Shown here one piece after another: positions 15,123-21,953 of a stretch of DNA of 34,967 nt (position 1 is the first letter of the stretch; every line of letters begins with the position of its first letter). The notes under the pieces were generated by a model. It ran no database searches and was not told the DNA's origin. It saw only the letters and a program-made list of their open reading frames with translations. This DNA is from Comamonadaceae bacterium. Its GTDB lineage: Bacteria; Pseudomonadota; Gammaproteobacteria; Burkholderiales; Burkholderiaceae_C. A program made the position numbers and the translations under genes. The stretch spans positions 1 to 34,967 of the forward strand of contig CANBVJ010000035.1 of the NCBI GenBank assembly GCA_947372865.1, written 5' to 3'.

Positions 15123-18002
15123 ATGCAAGACAAGTACCAACACACCGCCATTGAACAAGCCGCCCGCGACCATTGGGCCCAGCCCCTGTGGAATGGCCAC
15201 GAGGCCTATCGGGTGACCGAAGACGAGTCCAAGCCTAAGTTTTACGCCTGTTCCATGCTGCCTTACCCCAGCGGCAAGCTGCACATGGGCCATGTACGCA
15301 ACTACACCATCAACGACATGCTGGCGCGCTACCTGCGCATGAAGGGCTACAACGTGCTCATGCCCATGGGCTGGGACGCTTTTGGCCTGCCGGCCGAAAA
15401 CGCCGCTTTGAAGAACGGCGTGCCCCCGGCCAAGTGGACCTTCGAGAACATTGCCCACATGAAGCAGCAAATGCTGGCCATGGGCCTGGCCATCGACTGG
15501 AGCCGCGAAGTGGCCACCTGCGAGCCGGGTTATTACAAGTGGAACCAGTGGCTGTTCTTGAAGATGCTGGAAAAGGGCATTGCTTATCGCAAAACCCAGG
15601 TCGTCAACTGGGACCCGGTGGACCAAACCGTGCTGGCCAATGAGCAGGTGATTGACGGACGCGGCTGGCGCACCGGCGCGCTGGTGGAAAAGCGCGAGAT
15701 TCCGGGCTACTACCTCAAGATCACCGACTACGCCGAAGAGCTGCTCGACCAAGTCAAAACCGGCCTGCCCGGCTGGCCCGAGCGCGTCAAGCTGATGCAG
15801 GAAAACTGGATTGGCAAGAGTGTGGGCGTGCGCTTTGCGTTTCCCCATGACATCAAAGACGCGAGCGGCGCGCTGATTGGCGACGGCAAGATGTACGTGT
15901 TCACCACCCGCGTGGATACCATCATGGGAGTGACCTTTTGCGCCGTGGCGCCCGAGCACCCGCTGGCCGCGCACGCAGCCGCCAGCAACCCGGCGCTCGC
16001 CGCCTTTGTGGAGGAATGCCAAAAAGGCGGCACCACCGAGGCCGAACTCGCGGTCAAAGAAAAAGAAGGCATGGCCACCGGCCTGTTTGTCACCCATCCG
16101 CTCACCGGCGCGCCTGTGCCGGTGTGGGTGGGCAACTACGTGCTGATGGGCTACGGAGACGGCGCCGTGATGGGCGTGCCGGCGCATGACGAGCGCGATT
16201 TTGCATTTGCGCTGAAGTACGGGATTGAGATTCGGCAGGTGGTGGGCGTTGACGCGGCACCAGCGGCATCGACAGGCACGCCGGGCGCCTCATACCGCGA
16301 GCAGAAATCGGCGCCCGGCGCACCTGCCGATGCCGCTTCGCTGGTGTTCGACGCAGGCGCATGGCAAACCTGGTACGCCGAAAAAGGAGCAGGCCGGGCA
16401 GTGAATTCGGGTAAATACGACGGCCTGACCTTCCAGACCTGCGTTGACGCGGTCGCCGCCGACCTGGCCGCCAAAGGCCTGGGCGAGAAGAAAACCACCT
16501 GGCGCTTGCGCGACTGGGGCGTGAGCCGCCAGCGCTACTGGGGCACGCCGATTCCCATCATCCACTGCGCCGAACACGGCGCGGTGCCGGTGCCCGAAAA
16601 AGACCTGCCCGTGGTGCTGCCGCTGGACTGCATTCCCGACGGCTCGGGCAACCCGCTGCACAAGCACGAAGGCTTTCACGCTGGCGTCACCTGCCCGATC
16701 TGCGGCACCCCCGCACGGCGCGAGACCGACACCATGGACACCTTTGTCGATTCGAGCTGGTACTACATGCGCTACTGCGACCCGGCCAACGCCGAGCAAA
16801 TGGTGGGCGCGGGCACGGCATATTGGATGCGCGACGCCAGTGGCCAGCCCGGCGGCAGCGGCATGGACCAGTACATCGGCGGCATCGAACACGCGATTTT
16901 GCATTTGCTTTACGCCCGCTTCTGGACCAAGGTGATGCGCGACATTGGGCTGGTCAGCATTGACGAGCCATTTACCAAGCTGCTCACGCAAGGCATGGTG
17001 CTCAACCACATTTATTCCCGCCGCACCGACAAGGGCGCCAAAGAGTATTTCTGGCCGCAAGACGTGGAGCACGTGTTTGACGACACCGGCAAGGTCACAG
17101 GCGCGCGCCTGATCAAAGCCGTGGGCGCTTTGCCCGTGGGCACGGCGATTGACTACGAGGGCGTGGGCACCATGTCCAAGTCCAAGAACAACGGCGTCGA
17201 TCCGCAAGACCTGATCGAGAAATACGGCGCCGACACCGCACGCCTGTACACCATGTTTACCGCCCCGCCCGAGGCCACGCTGGAGTGGAACGACGCTGGC
17301 GTGGAAGGCAGCTACCGCTTTTTGCGCCGGGTGTGGAACTTTGGTTACAAGCTCTCGGGCCTGGACTTGGGCGGTGCCCGTGCCGCGCTGGCCAGCGTCG
17401 GTGGCGTAGCCGCCCTGGCTTTGTCCAAAGAAGCCAAGGCGCTGCGCTTTGACGTGCACACCGTGCTCAAGCAGGTGGACTATGACTACCAGCGCATGCA
17501 ATACAACACGGTGGTGTCGGGCGCGATGAAGATGATCAACGCGCTGGACAGTTTTGCCCCCACGCTCCCCACTTCGTGTGGTTCGCTGCCCCCCGAGGGG
17601 GCCCTCGCGGCTAGGGGCGGCCCGTCGCCGCTCGATTCTTCTGTCGCCGATCTCGCCGTTTTGCTCGAAGGCTTTGGCATCCTCTTACGCTGCCTCTACC
17701 CCGCCACGCCCCACCTGGCGCACACGCTGTGGACGGAACTGGGCTACTACCAAGCGGCAGGTGATTTGCTGGACGCGCCCTGGCCGCAAGTGGACGCGGC
17801 AGCCCTGGTGCAAGACGAAATCGAGCTGGTGCTGCAGATCAACGGCAAGCTGCGCGGCGCGGTGACCGTGCCTTCAGGCGCGTCCAAGGAAGAGATTGAG
17901 GCGCTGGCACTGGCCAGCCCGACCCTGATCGCTTTTGCCGCTGGGGCGGCGCCTAAAAAAGTGATCGTGGTGCCCGGGCGCCTGGTCAATGTGGTCTTGT
18001 AA
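15123..18002 (+). CDS. leuS: leucyl-tRNA synthetase with two in-frame insertions
   Basis: A 959-residue class I synthetase charging tRNA-Leu. HIGH motif HMGH at 54-57 ([15 protein letters not shown]), editing domain in roughly 225-425, KMSKS motif as MSKSK at 684-688, then the anticodon-binding domain and the C-terminal [13 protein letters not shown] end. The start [14 protein letters not shown] matches the family's usual N-terminus; an in-frame ATG nine codons upstream lies in the presumed promoter. Usual bacterial length is about 860-870, so about 90 residues are extra. Part of this is explained by two palindromic DNA segments read in frame, near residues 379-408 (editing domain) and 814-834 (anticodon-binding domain). 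Since the frame is intact and the gene is essential, the enzyme presumably works with these inserts. Confidence 0.97.
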   Translation: MQDKYQHTAIEQAARDHWAQPLWNGHEAYRVTEDESKPKFYACSMLPYPSGKLHMGHVRNYTINDMLARYLRMKGYNVLMPMGWDAFGLPAENAALKNGVPPAKWTFENIAHMKQQMLAMGLAIDWSREVATCEPGYYKWNQWLFLKMLEKGIAYRKTQVVNWDPVDQTVLANEQVIDGRGWRTGALVEKREIPGYYLKITDYAEELLDQVKTGLPGWPERVKLMQENWIGKSVGVRFAFPHDIKDASGALIGDGKMYVFTTRVDTIMGVTFCAVAPEHPLAAHAAASNPALAAFVEECQKGGTTEAELAVKEKEGMATGLFVTHPLTGAPVPVWVGNYVLMGYGDGAVMGVPAHDERDFAFALKYGIEIRQVVGVDAAPAASTGTPGASYREQKSAPGAPADAASLVFDAGAWQTWYAEKGAGRAVNSGKYDGLTFQTCVDAVAADLAAKGLGEKKTTWRLRDWGVSRQRYWGTPIPIIHCAEHGAVPVPEKDLPVVLPLDCIPDGSGNPLHKHEGFHAGVTCPICGTPARRETDTMDTFVDSSWYYMRYCDPANAEQMVGAGTAYWMRDASGQPGGSGMDQYIGGIEHAILHLLYARFWTKVMRDIGLVSIDEPFTKLLTQGMVLNHIYSRRTDKGAKEYFWPQDVEHVFDDTGKVTGARLIKAVGALPVGTAIDYEGVGTMSKSKNNGVDPQDLIEKYGADTARLYTMFTAPPEATLEWNDAGVEGSYRFLRRVWNFGYKLSGLDLGGARAALASVGGVAALALSKEAKALRFDVHTVLKQVDYDYQRMQYNTVVSGAMKMINALDSFAPTLPTSCGSLPPEGALAARGGPSPLDSSVADLAVLLEGFGILLRCLYPATPHLAHTLWTELGYYQAAGDLLDAPWPQVDAAALVQDEIELVLQINGKLRGAVTVPSGASKEEIEALALASPTLIAFAAGAAPKKVIVVPGRLVNVVL
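16258..16346. repeat. 89-bp imperfect palindrome inside leuS
   Basis: Left arm 16258-16289 (begins CACCAGCGGCATCGACAGG) is repeated inverted at 16310-16346 (ends GATGCCGCTTCGCTGGTG). 29 of 32 positions match, with one 5-base extra stretch in the right arm and a 20-base loop between. It encodes an Ala/Gly/Ser/Pro-rich peptide in the LeuS editing domain that I do not recall from related LeuS proteins. Confidence 0.65.
17562..17625. repeat. GC-rich palindromic repeat-like segment inside leuS
   Basis: The segment begins ACGCTCCCCACTTCGTGTGG and contains the hairpin GCCCCC-CGA-GGGGGC (17588-17602) followed by CCCT...AGGG and GGCGGCCC. It resembles, from memory, an intergenic repetitive element of Comamonadaceae genomes. 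It is read in frame as [19 protein letters not shown] within the anticodon-binding domain. The exact borders are estimated. Confidence 0.55.
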
Positions 18003-18020
18003 AACCGTAGCCGCCTGACC

Positions 18021-18572
18021 ATGAAACACCTGCCGCAACCCCTGGCCTTGCTTGGTGCCCGTGCCCCACGGGGGCGGCGTTGGCTGTTGGCTGGCGGCTT
18101 GGCGGTGGTGGCGGGTTTGCAAGGCTGTGGTTTTGCGCTGCGCAGCAGCCAAAACTTTGCCTTTGAGACCGTGGCCGTGACGCCCGAAAAAGGTGCTGGC
18201 GTGGCTGCCGAGCTGGCGCGCTACCTGGGTGCGCGCGTGCGCCCTTTGGTGCCCGCTACCGGCGCTGCAGCGCCCGACGCGGTGATCGACATCCTGCAAG
18301 ACGCGCGCGAAAAAACCGTGGTGGGCGTCAACGCCTCGGGCCAGGTGCGCGAATTTCAGTTGCGCTTGCGCGTGCGCTTTCGCCTGCGCACGCCCGCTGG
18401 CGTGGAGCTGATTGCGCCCACCGAAGTGCTCTTGCAGCGCGACATCAGCTTTAACGAGACCGCCGTGTTGGCCAAAGAGGCCGAAGAAGGCCTGCTCTAC
18501 CGCGACATGCAGACGGACGCGGTGCAGCAACTGGTGCGCCGCCTGGCCGCCGTCAAAACCCTGGCGCCCTGA
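18021..18572 (+). CDS. lptE: LPS assembly lipoprotein LptE
   Basis: A 183-residue outer-membrane lipoprotein that plugs and stabilises the LptD barrel for lipopolysaccharide export. The signal peptide is long and basic at its start; the lipobox is LQGC with Cys36, followed by GFALRSSQNFAFETV, the typical opening strand of LptE. The central part (VVGVNASGQVREFQLRLRVRFRL) and the C-terminal ALL-helix region (ETAVLAKEAEEGLLYRDMQTDAVQQLVRRL) match the family well. It follows leuS by 18 bases and precedes holA by 10, the standard order in beta- and gammaproteobacteria. Confidence 0.93.
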   Translation: MKHLPQPLALLGARAPRGRRWLLAGGLAVVAGLQGCGFALRSSQNFAFETVAVTPEKGAGVAAELARYLGARVRPLVPATGAAAPDAVIDILQDAREKTVVGVNASGQVREFQLRLRVRFRLRTPAGVELIAPTEVLLQRDISFNETAVLAKEAEEGLLYRDMQTDAVQQLVRRLAAVKTLAP

Positions 18573-18582
18573 GCGCGCGGCC

Positions 18583-19677
18583 ATGCAAATTTCCCCGCTG
18601 CAGCTCGGCCGCCACCTGGAGCGCGGGCTCAAAAGCCTGTACGTCTTACACGGCGACGAGCCGCTCTTGCAGCTCGAAGCGCTGGACACTTTGCGCGCCC
18701 AGGCCCGCGCCCAGGGTTTTACCGAGCGCAGCGCCCACACCGTGGCCGGTGCGCACTTTGACTGGAGCGAGGTGCTGGCCGCAGCCGGCAGCCTGAGCCT
18801 GTTTGCCGACAAGCAGATCATTGAAATCCGCATTCCCAGTGGCAAACCGGGCAAGGAGGGCAGCGCCGCCTTGCAGCAACTGGCCGAACAAGCCCAGGGC
18901 AACGACAGCACCCTGACCATCGTGCTCTTGCCCCGGCTGGACAAGGCCACCAAGTCCACCGCCTGGTTCATGGCGCTGGAAAATGGCGGTGTGACCCTGC
19001 AGGTGGAGCCGGTGGAACGCCAGGCGCTGCCGCAGTGGATCGCCCAGCGCTTGGGCGCTCAGGGCCAGCGCGTGGCCGCGGGTGTGGAAGGCCAGCACAC
19101 GCTGCAATTTTTTGCCGACCGGGTGGAAGGCAATTTGCTCGCCGCGCACCAAGAGATTCAAAAGCTGGGGCTGCTGTTTCCGGCCACCGCGCACAACGAC
19201 GGCGTGCTGACGCTGGCGCAAGTCGAGGGCGCGGTGCTCAACGTGGCGCGCTACGACGTATTCAAGCTCTCAGAAGCGGTGCTGGCCGGGCAGGGCGTGC
19301 GCGTGCAGCGCATGCTTGACGGCTTGCAGGCCGAAGGCGAGGCCGAGGTGCTGGTGCACTACACGCTGGCCGAAGACATACGCGCGCTCAAGCGCGTGAA
19401 AGACGCCATGGGCCAGGGCCGCCCGCTGCCCATGGCCTTGCGCGAAAACCGCGTCTGGGGCGCCAAGGAGCGCCTGTTTGAGCGCGTGCTGCCACGCTTG
19501 GGCGAGGGCCAACTGGCCGATCTGTTGCACTCCGCGCAGGTGGTGGACGGCATTGTCAAAGGGCTCAAGCAACCTGACTGGCCAGCCAACGGCTGGCAGG
19601 CGCTGCATCGGCTGGCACAGCAGCTGTGCGGCCTGTGCGCCAGCACCCGCCTAGCGCCGTCGCCAGCGCGGCGATAG
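18583..19677 (+). CDS. holA: DNA polymerase III subunit delta
   Basis: A 364-residue clamp-loader subunit that opens the beta sliding clamp. The N-terminus MQISPLQLGRHL...LYVLHGDEPLLQLEALDTLR is typical, as are ADKQIIEIRIPSGKPGKEG, DRVEGNLLAAHQEIQKL and the C-terminal AAA+ collar region with RVWGAKERLFERVLPRL. Delta has an AAA+ fold without a working Walker A, and none is seen. The frame is open far upstream within lptE; the ATG at 18583, 10 bases behind the lptE stop, gives the normal length. In many Burkholderiales proA follows directly; here a pilin block intervenes. Confidence 0.95.
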   Translation: MQISPLQLGRHLERGLKSLYVLHGDEPLLQLEALDTLRAQARAQGFTERSAHTVAGAHFDWSEVLAAAGSLSLFADKQIIEIRIPSGKPGKEGSAALQQLAEQAQGNDSTLTIVLLPRLDKATKSTAWFMALENGGVTLQVEPVERQALPQWIAQRLGAQGQRVAAGVEGQHTLQFFADRVEGNLLAAHQEIQKLGLLFPATAHNDGVLTLAQVEGAVLNVARYDVFKLSEAVLAGQGVRVQRMLDGLQAEGEAEVLVHYTLAEDIRALKRVKDAMGQGRPLPMALRENRVWGAKERLFERVLPRLGEGQLADLLHSAQVVDGIVKGLKQPDWPANGWQALHRLAQQLCGLCASTRLAPSPARR

Positions 19678-19740
19678 CGTTTAAACGCCGCCAGATGCCA
19701 GTGGTCCGCCGCTGCGCTTTGGGGTGAATACCCCAGTAAA

Positions 19741-19793
19741 ACGTAATTTATTAATTTGAATAATTAAAATTTATTTGGCATTAAAATTGTTTA
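19741..19793 (+). promoter_or_regulatory. AT-rich promoter region of the pilin block
   Basis: A sharp AT-rich stretch follows holA. TGGCATTAAAATTGTT (19776-19791) partly fits the sigma-54 consensus TGGCAC-N5-TTGC with GG and TTG at correct spacing, which would suit pilin genes. However, a start of transcription about 12 bases later would fall inside the chosen first codons of the pilin gene. TTGAAT (19756) and TAAAAT (19782) could alternatively be sigma-70 boxes with an over-long 20-base spacer. Promoter type is unresolved. Confidence 0.35.
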
Positions 19794-20264
19794 ATGCTAT
19801 TTAATTATTCATATCGCAGGCCCAGCATGGGCTTTACCCTGATCGAGTTGATGATCGTGGTGGCGGTGCTGGGAATCTTGGCCAGCATTGCGCTGCCTTC
19901 GTACAAAAGCTATGTGACCAAAAGCCGGGCGCAGGCGGCCACGTCGGATCTGGTGGGCATGTCTTTGGCGCTGGAAAACACGTTCCAGAAAACCTTGAGC
20001 TACCCCAGCGCCTACGCGACGGAGACCACGATTCCTGCCTTGACCGCCAACCGCACGGCCAGCACCGGTTTGAACGACTTCAGCGGCTGGTCCCCGGCGC
20101 AAAGCAGTTACTTCAGTTACTCCGTGCTAACCACCAGCGCAAGTTTTACCGTCAAGGCCACGGGCAACGGCAGCGGCATGGGCAGTGGCTGCGTGCTGAC
20201 GCTGACCAACGAGAACTTGCGCACCGCGCCAGCGGACGGTTCCTGCGGATTGACATCTTGGTAA
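19794..20264 (+). CDS. type IV pilin, PilE-like
   Basis: A 156-residue prepilin. The leader MLFNYSYRRPSMG is cut by prepilin peptidase before FTLIELMIVVAVLGILASIALPSY, the textbook N-terminal helix with Phe1 and Glu5. The C-terminal part holds two cysteines (GSGCVLT and GSCGLTSW) that can form the D-region disulfide loop of type IV pilins. Start choice: ATG 19794 gives a 13-residue basic leader; an ATG at 19827 has a better ribosome site (GCAGG) but would leave only Met-Gly as leader. It opens a block of five prepilin genes read in one direction with very short gaps (11 bases to the next). It could be the major subunit of a pilus or a PilE-type minor pilin; sequence alone does not decide. Confidence 0.88.
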   Translation: MLFNYSYRRPSMGFTLIELMIVVAVLGILASIALPSYKSYVTKSRAQAATSDLVGMSLALENTFQKTLSYPSAYATETTIPALTANRTASTGLNDFSGWSPAQSSYFSYSVLTTSASFTVKATGNGSGMGSGCVLTLTNENLRTAPADGSCGLTSW

Positions 20265-20275
20265 GGCCCCAGGGG

Positions 20276-20773
20276 ATGAACAGGGTTTCAGGTCTGCGCG
20301 GCTTTACGCTCATTGAGCTGCTGGTGACGCTGACCATCAGCTCCTTCTTGTTGATGGCCAGTGCGCCTTATCTTTCGGACTGGACGTACAGCCGGCAAAT
20401 CAAGGACGCTAGCAGCAAACTGCAGTCGGCCTACGGGCTGGCCAAGGCGCTGGCGCTGCGCAACCCCGACGCGGTGGGCGCCACGTCGGCTGCAGCCGGC
20501 ATCAAGGTGGTCACGGGCAACAGCACCCGCGCCGTCTACGTTTGCAAGGGCGACCCGGCGAGTGCGGCTTGCGCCACAGGCGGCGCCAGCCTGCGTTGGT
20601 CGGCGGATTTTCCGGCCGCCATCACCATGACGCTGGGCGGCACCAGCGTGACCAGCAGCAGCGCGGTGACGCTGGCCATTAACAACCGGGGTGTACCCAC
20701 CACCGGCTTGGTATACGGCTACACCCTTTCGCGCGGAGGAGCGGCCAATGACGTGGCGCGCACGCTGCTCTAA
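20276..20773 (+). CDS. FimT/GspH-like minor pilin
   Basis: A 165-residue prepilin with leader MNRVSGLRG and mature start FTLIELLVTLTISSFLLMASAPYL, having Phe1 and Glu5. The body has the FimT/GspH character: a Gln/Ala/Leu-rich second helix part (LQSAYGLAKALALRNPDAV) followed by beta segments, two cysteines (YVCKGDPASAACATG) and a late NNRGVPTTG loop, a hallmark of that family. FimT-type proteins prime pilus assembly and in some species bind DNA for uptake. An upstream in-frame TTG (20258) overlaps the previous stop region; ATG 20276 with AAGG before it is preferred. The 3' end overlaps the next gene by 26 bases. Confidence 0.85.
   Translation: MNRVSGLRGFTLIELLVTLTISSFLLMASAPYLSDWTYSRQIKDASSKLQSAYGLAKALALRNPDAVGATSAAAGIKVVTGNSTRAVYVCKGDPASAACATGGASLRWSADFPAAITMTLGGTSVTSSSAVTLAINNRGVPTTGLVYGYTLSRGGAANDVARTLL
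20735..20740 (+). promoter_or_regulatory. ribosome binding site fixing the PilV-like start
   Basis: GGAGGA stands 7 bases before the ATG at 20748, inside the preceding gene. It decides the start of the PilV-like protein, whose frame is open further upstream to 20691. Confidence 0.75.
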
Positions 20774-21257
20774 CCCGCCATCACCCTGGCAGCCGCGCGC
20801 GGGTGTGGCCCAGTGCCGACGCCGGCAGGGTGGCAGCATGCTGGTGGAGGCGATGGTGGGTGTGGTGTTGAGCGCTGCGCTGGGCTTGGGCATGAGCTAC
20901 GGCGCTGCCCGGGCGCTGGCGGCACAGCGCTACGCCAGCACGCAAAACATGGCGGTTTTGCAGATGCGTGCGCTGCTGGCCACCCCTAGTGACTTGGGCG
21001 TCTGGTGCGCCAACGGCGGCGCGCGCAGTTTCAATCTCAGCCTGGGCAACCTGAACGCTGCGGGCACAGCCACCACGGCCAGCGCAGTGGCTGTGCCTTA
21101 CGCATTGACGTGCAACACGCTCACGCCCACCGTCACCGGCGCAAGCCAAAGCGTCACCGTCAGCCTGACCCGCCCCACCACGCTTGCCACTACCAATACC
21201 GGCGCCGTAGCGAGTGCCACCTTGGGTGGCAGCGGCGTGCTGAGTTTTGGTCAATAA
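20748..21257 (+). CDS. PilV-like minor pilin
   Basis: A 169-residue prepilin starting at the ATG behind GGAGGA. The leader is unusually long (29 residues, rich in Arg and Pro, ending CRRRQGG). Cleavage after Gly29 leaves SMLVEAMVGVVLSAALGLGM with Glu at +5, the PilV pattern (xxLVEVLVALxV). Two cysteines remain in the mature part (GVWCANG, YALTCNT). The body is rich in Thr, Ala and Gly with beta-strand pattern. It overlaps the end of the FimT-like gene by 26 bases and is 15 bases ahead of the PilW-like gene. PilV-type subunits belong to the initiating tip complex of type IV pili. Identification rests on the N-terminus, position and gene order. Confidence 0.8.
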   Translation: MTWRARCSNPPSPWQPRAGVAQCRRRQGGSMLVEAMVGVVLSAALGLGMSYGAARALAAQRYASTQNMAVLQMRALLATPSDLGVWCANGGARSFNLSLGNLNAAGTATTASAVAVPYALTCNTLTPTVTGASQSVTVSLTRPTTLATTNTGAVASATLGGSGVLSFGQ

Positions 21258-21272
21258 GGCCTAGCGACTGCC

Positions 21273-21953
21273 ATGCGACAGCGCTTGCGCCACCAAGCCG
21301 GGGAATCGCTGGTCAGCCTGATGGTGGGGCTGCTGGTGTCTGTGGTGGTGGCGCTGGCCATGTTGTCTTTGTTCAAGGTGTCGAGCCGCGTGGGCGGCCA
21401 GGCCGGCCAGGACGCTGCGGCCGATGCGCAACTCACTTCGGCGCTGCTGCGCGCCGGTATTGCGGCGCAAGATGCGGGCTTTGGCATCTCAGGCGCAACG
21501 CTGGGCGCGCAACTCGTGGTGTTGACGGGCGCCACCTTGGAGGGAAGCACCTTGCACGGGAGTGTGGCAGCGGCGGGTGCCGGTGGCAACGCAGTTCTGT
21601 GGGCCCTGCAAACGGGTGCCACGGCGCAGTGCGCGGGCTTGCTGTACCAGGACGCCAGTGACGGCACCGGTGGCCTGTACTTTCTGGGCCCGGTCACCTG
21701 CAACAGTGGCAATGTGTCCACCTGGAACGCGCTGGCCTGGACCAGCACGCCCTGGACTGAGCGCCCCGCCAGCCAAAGCACGGCCGCCTACCAGCAGACC
21801 AAAATCAGCTTCAGCGCTGCCAGCACGGTTTGCAAACCCTTCGGCGTGACTGCCAACAGCGGTAATGTGCTGCTGGCCATTGCCAGCACCAACCGCAGTG
21901 GCGCGGCACTCAGCGAGCAACAATGCCTGTTCAATTTCAAGGCGGCAGGCTGA
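21273..21953 (+). CDS. PilW-like minor pilin
   Basis: A 226-residue prepilin with leader MRQRLRHQAG and mature start ESLVSLMVGLLVSVVVALAMLSLF. The alignment LVSLMVGLLV fits PilW (usually FTLIELMVGLLL), but the +5 position is Ser instead of Glu and +1 is Glu instead of Phe. Four cysteines are spread over the body (AQCAGL, VTCNSG, TVCKPFG, QQCLFNF). The second part of the N-terminal helix is followed by the GQAGQDAAADAQLTSALLRAGIAAQDAGFG segment typical of PilW proteins. Its stop codon shares a base with the ATG of the large PilX-like gene (TGATG), implying coupled translation. Confidence 0.8.
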   Translation: MRQRLRHQAGESLVSLMVGLLVSVVVALAMLSLFKVSSRVGGQAGQDAAADAQLTSALLRAGIAAQDAGFGISGATLGAQLVVLTGATLEGSTLHGSVAAAGAGGNAVLWALQTGATAQCAGLLYQDASDGTGGLYFLGPVTCNSGNVSTWNALAWTSTPWTERPASQSTAAYQQTKISFSAASTVCKPFGVTANSGNVLLAIASTNRSGAALSEQQCLFNFKAAG

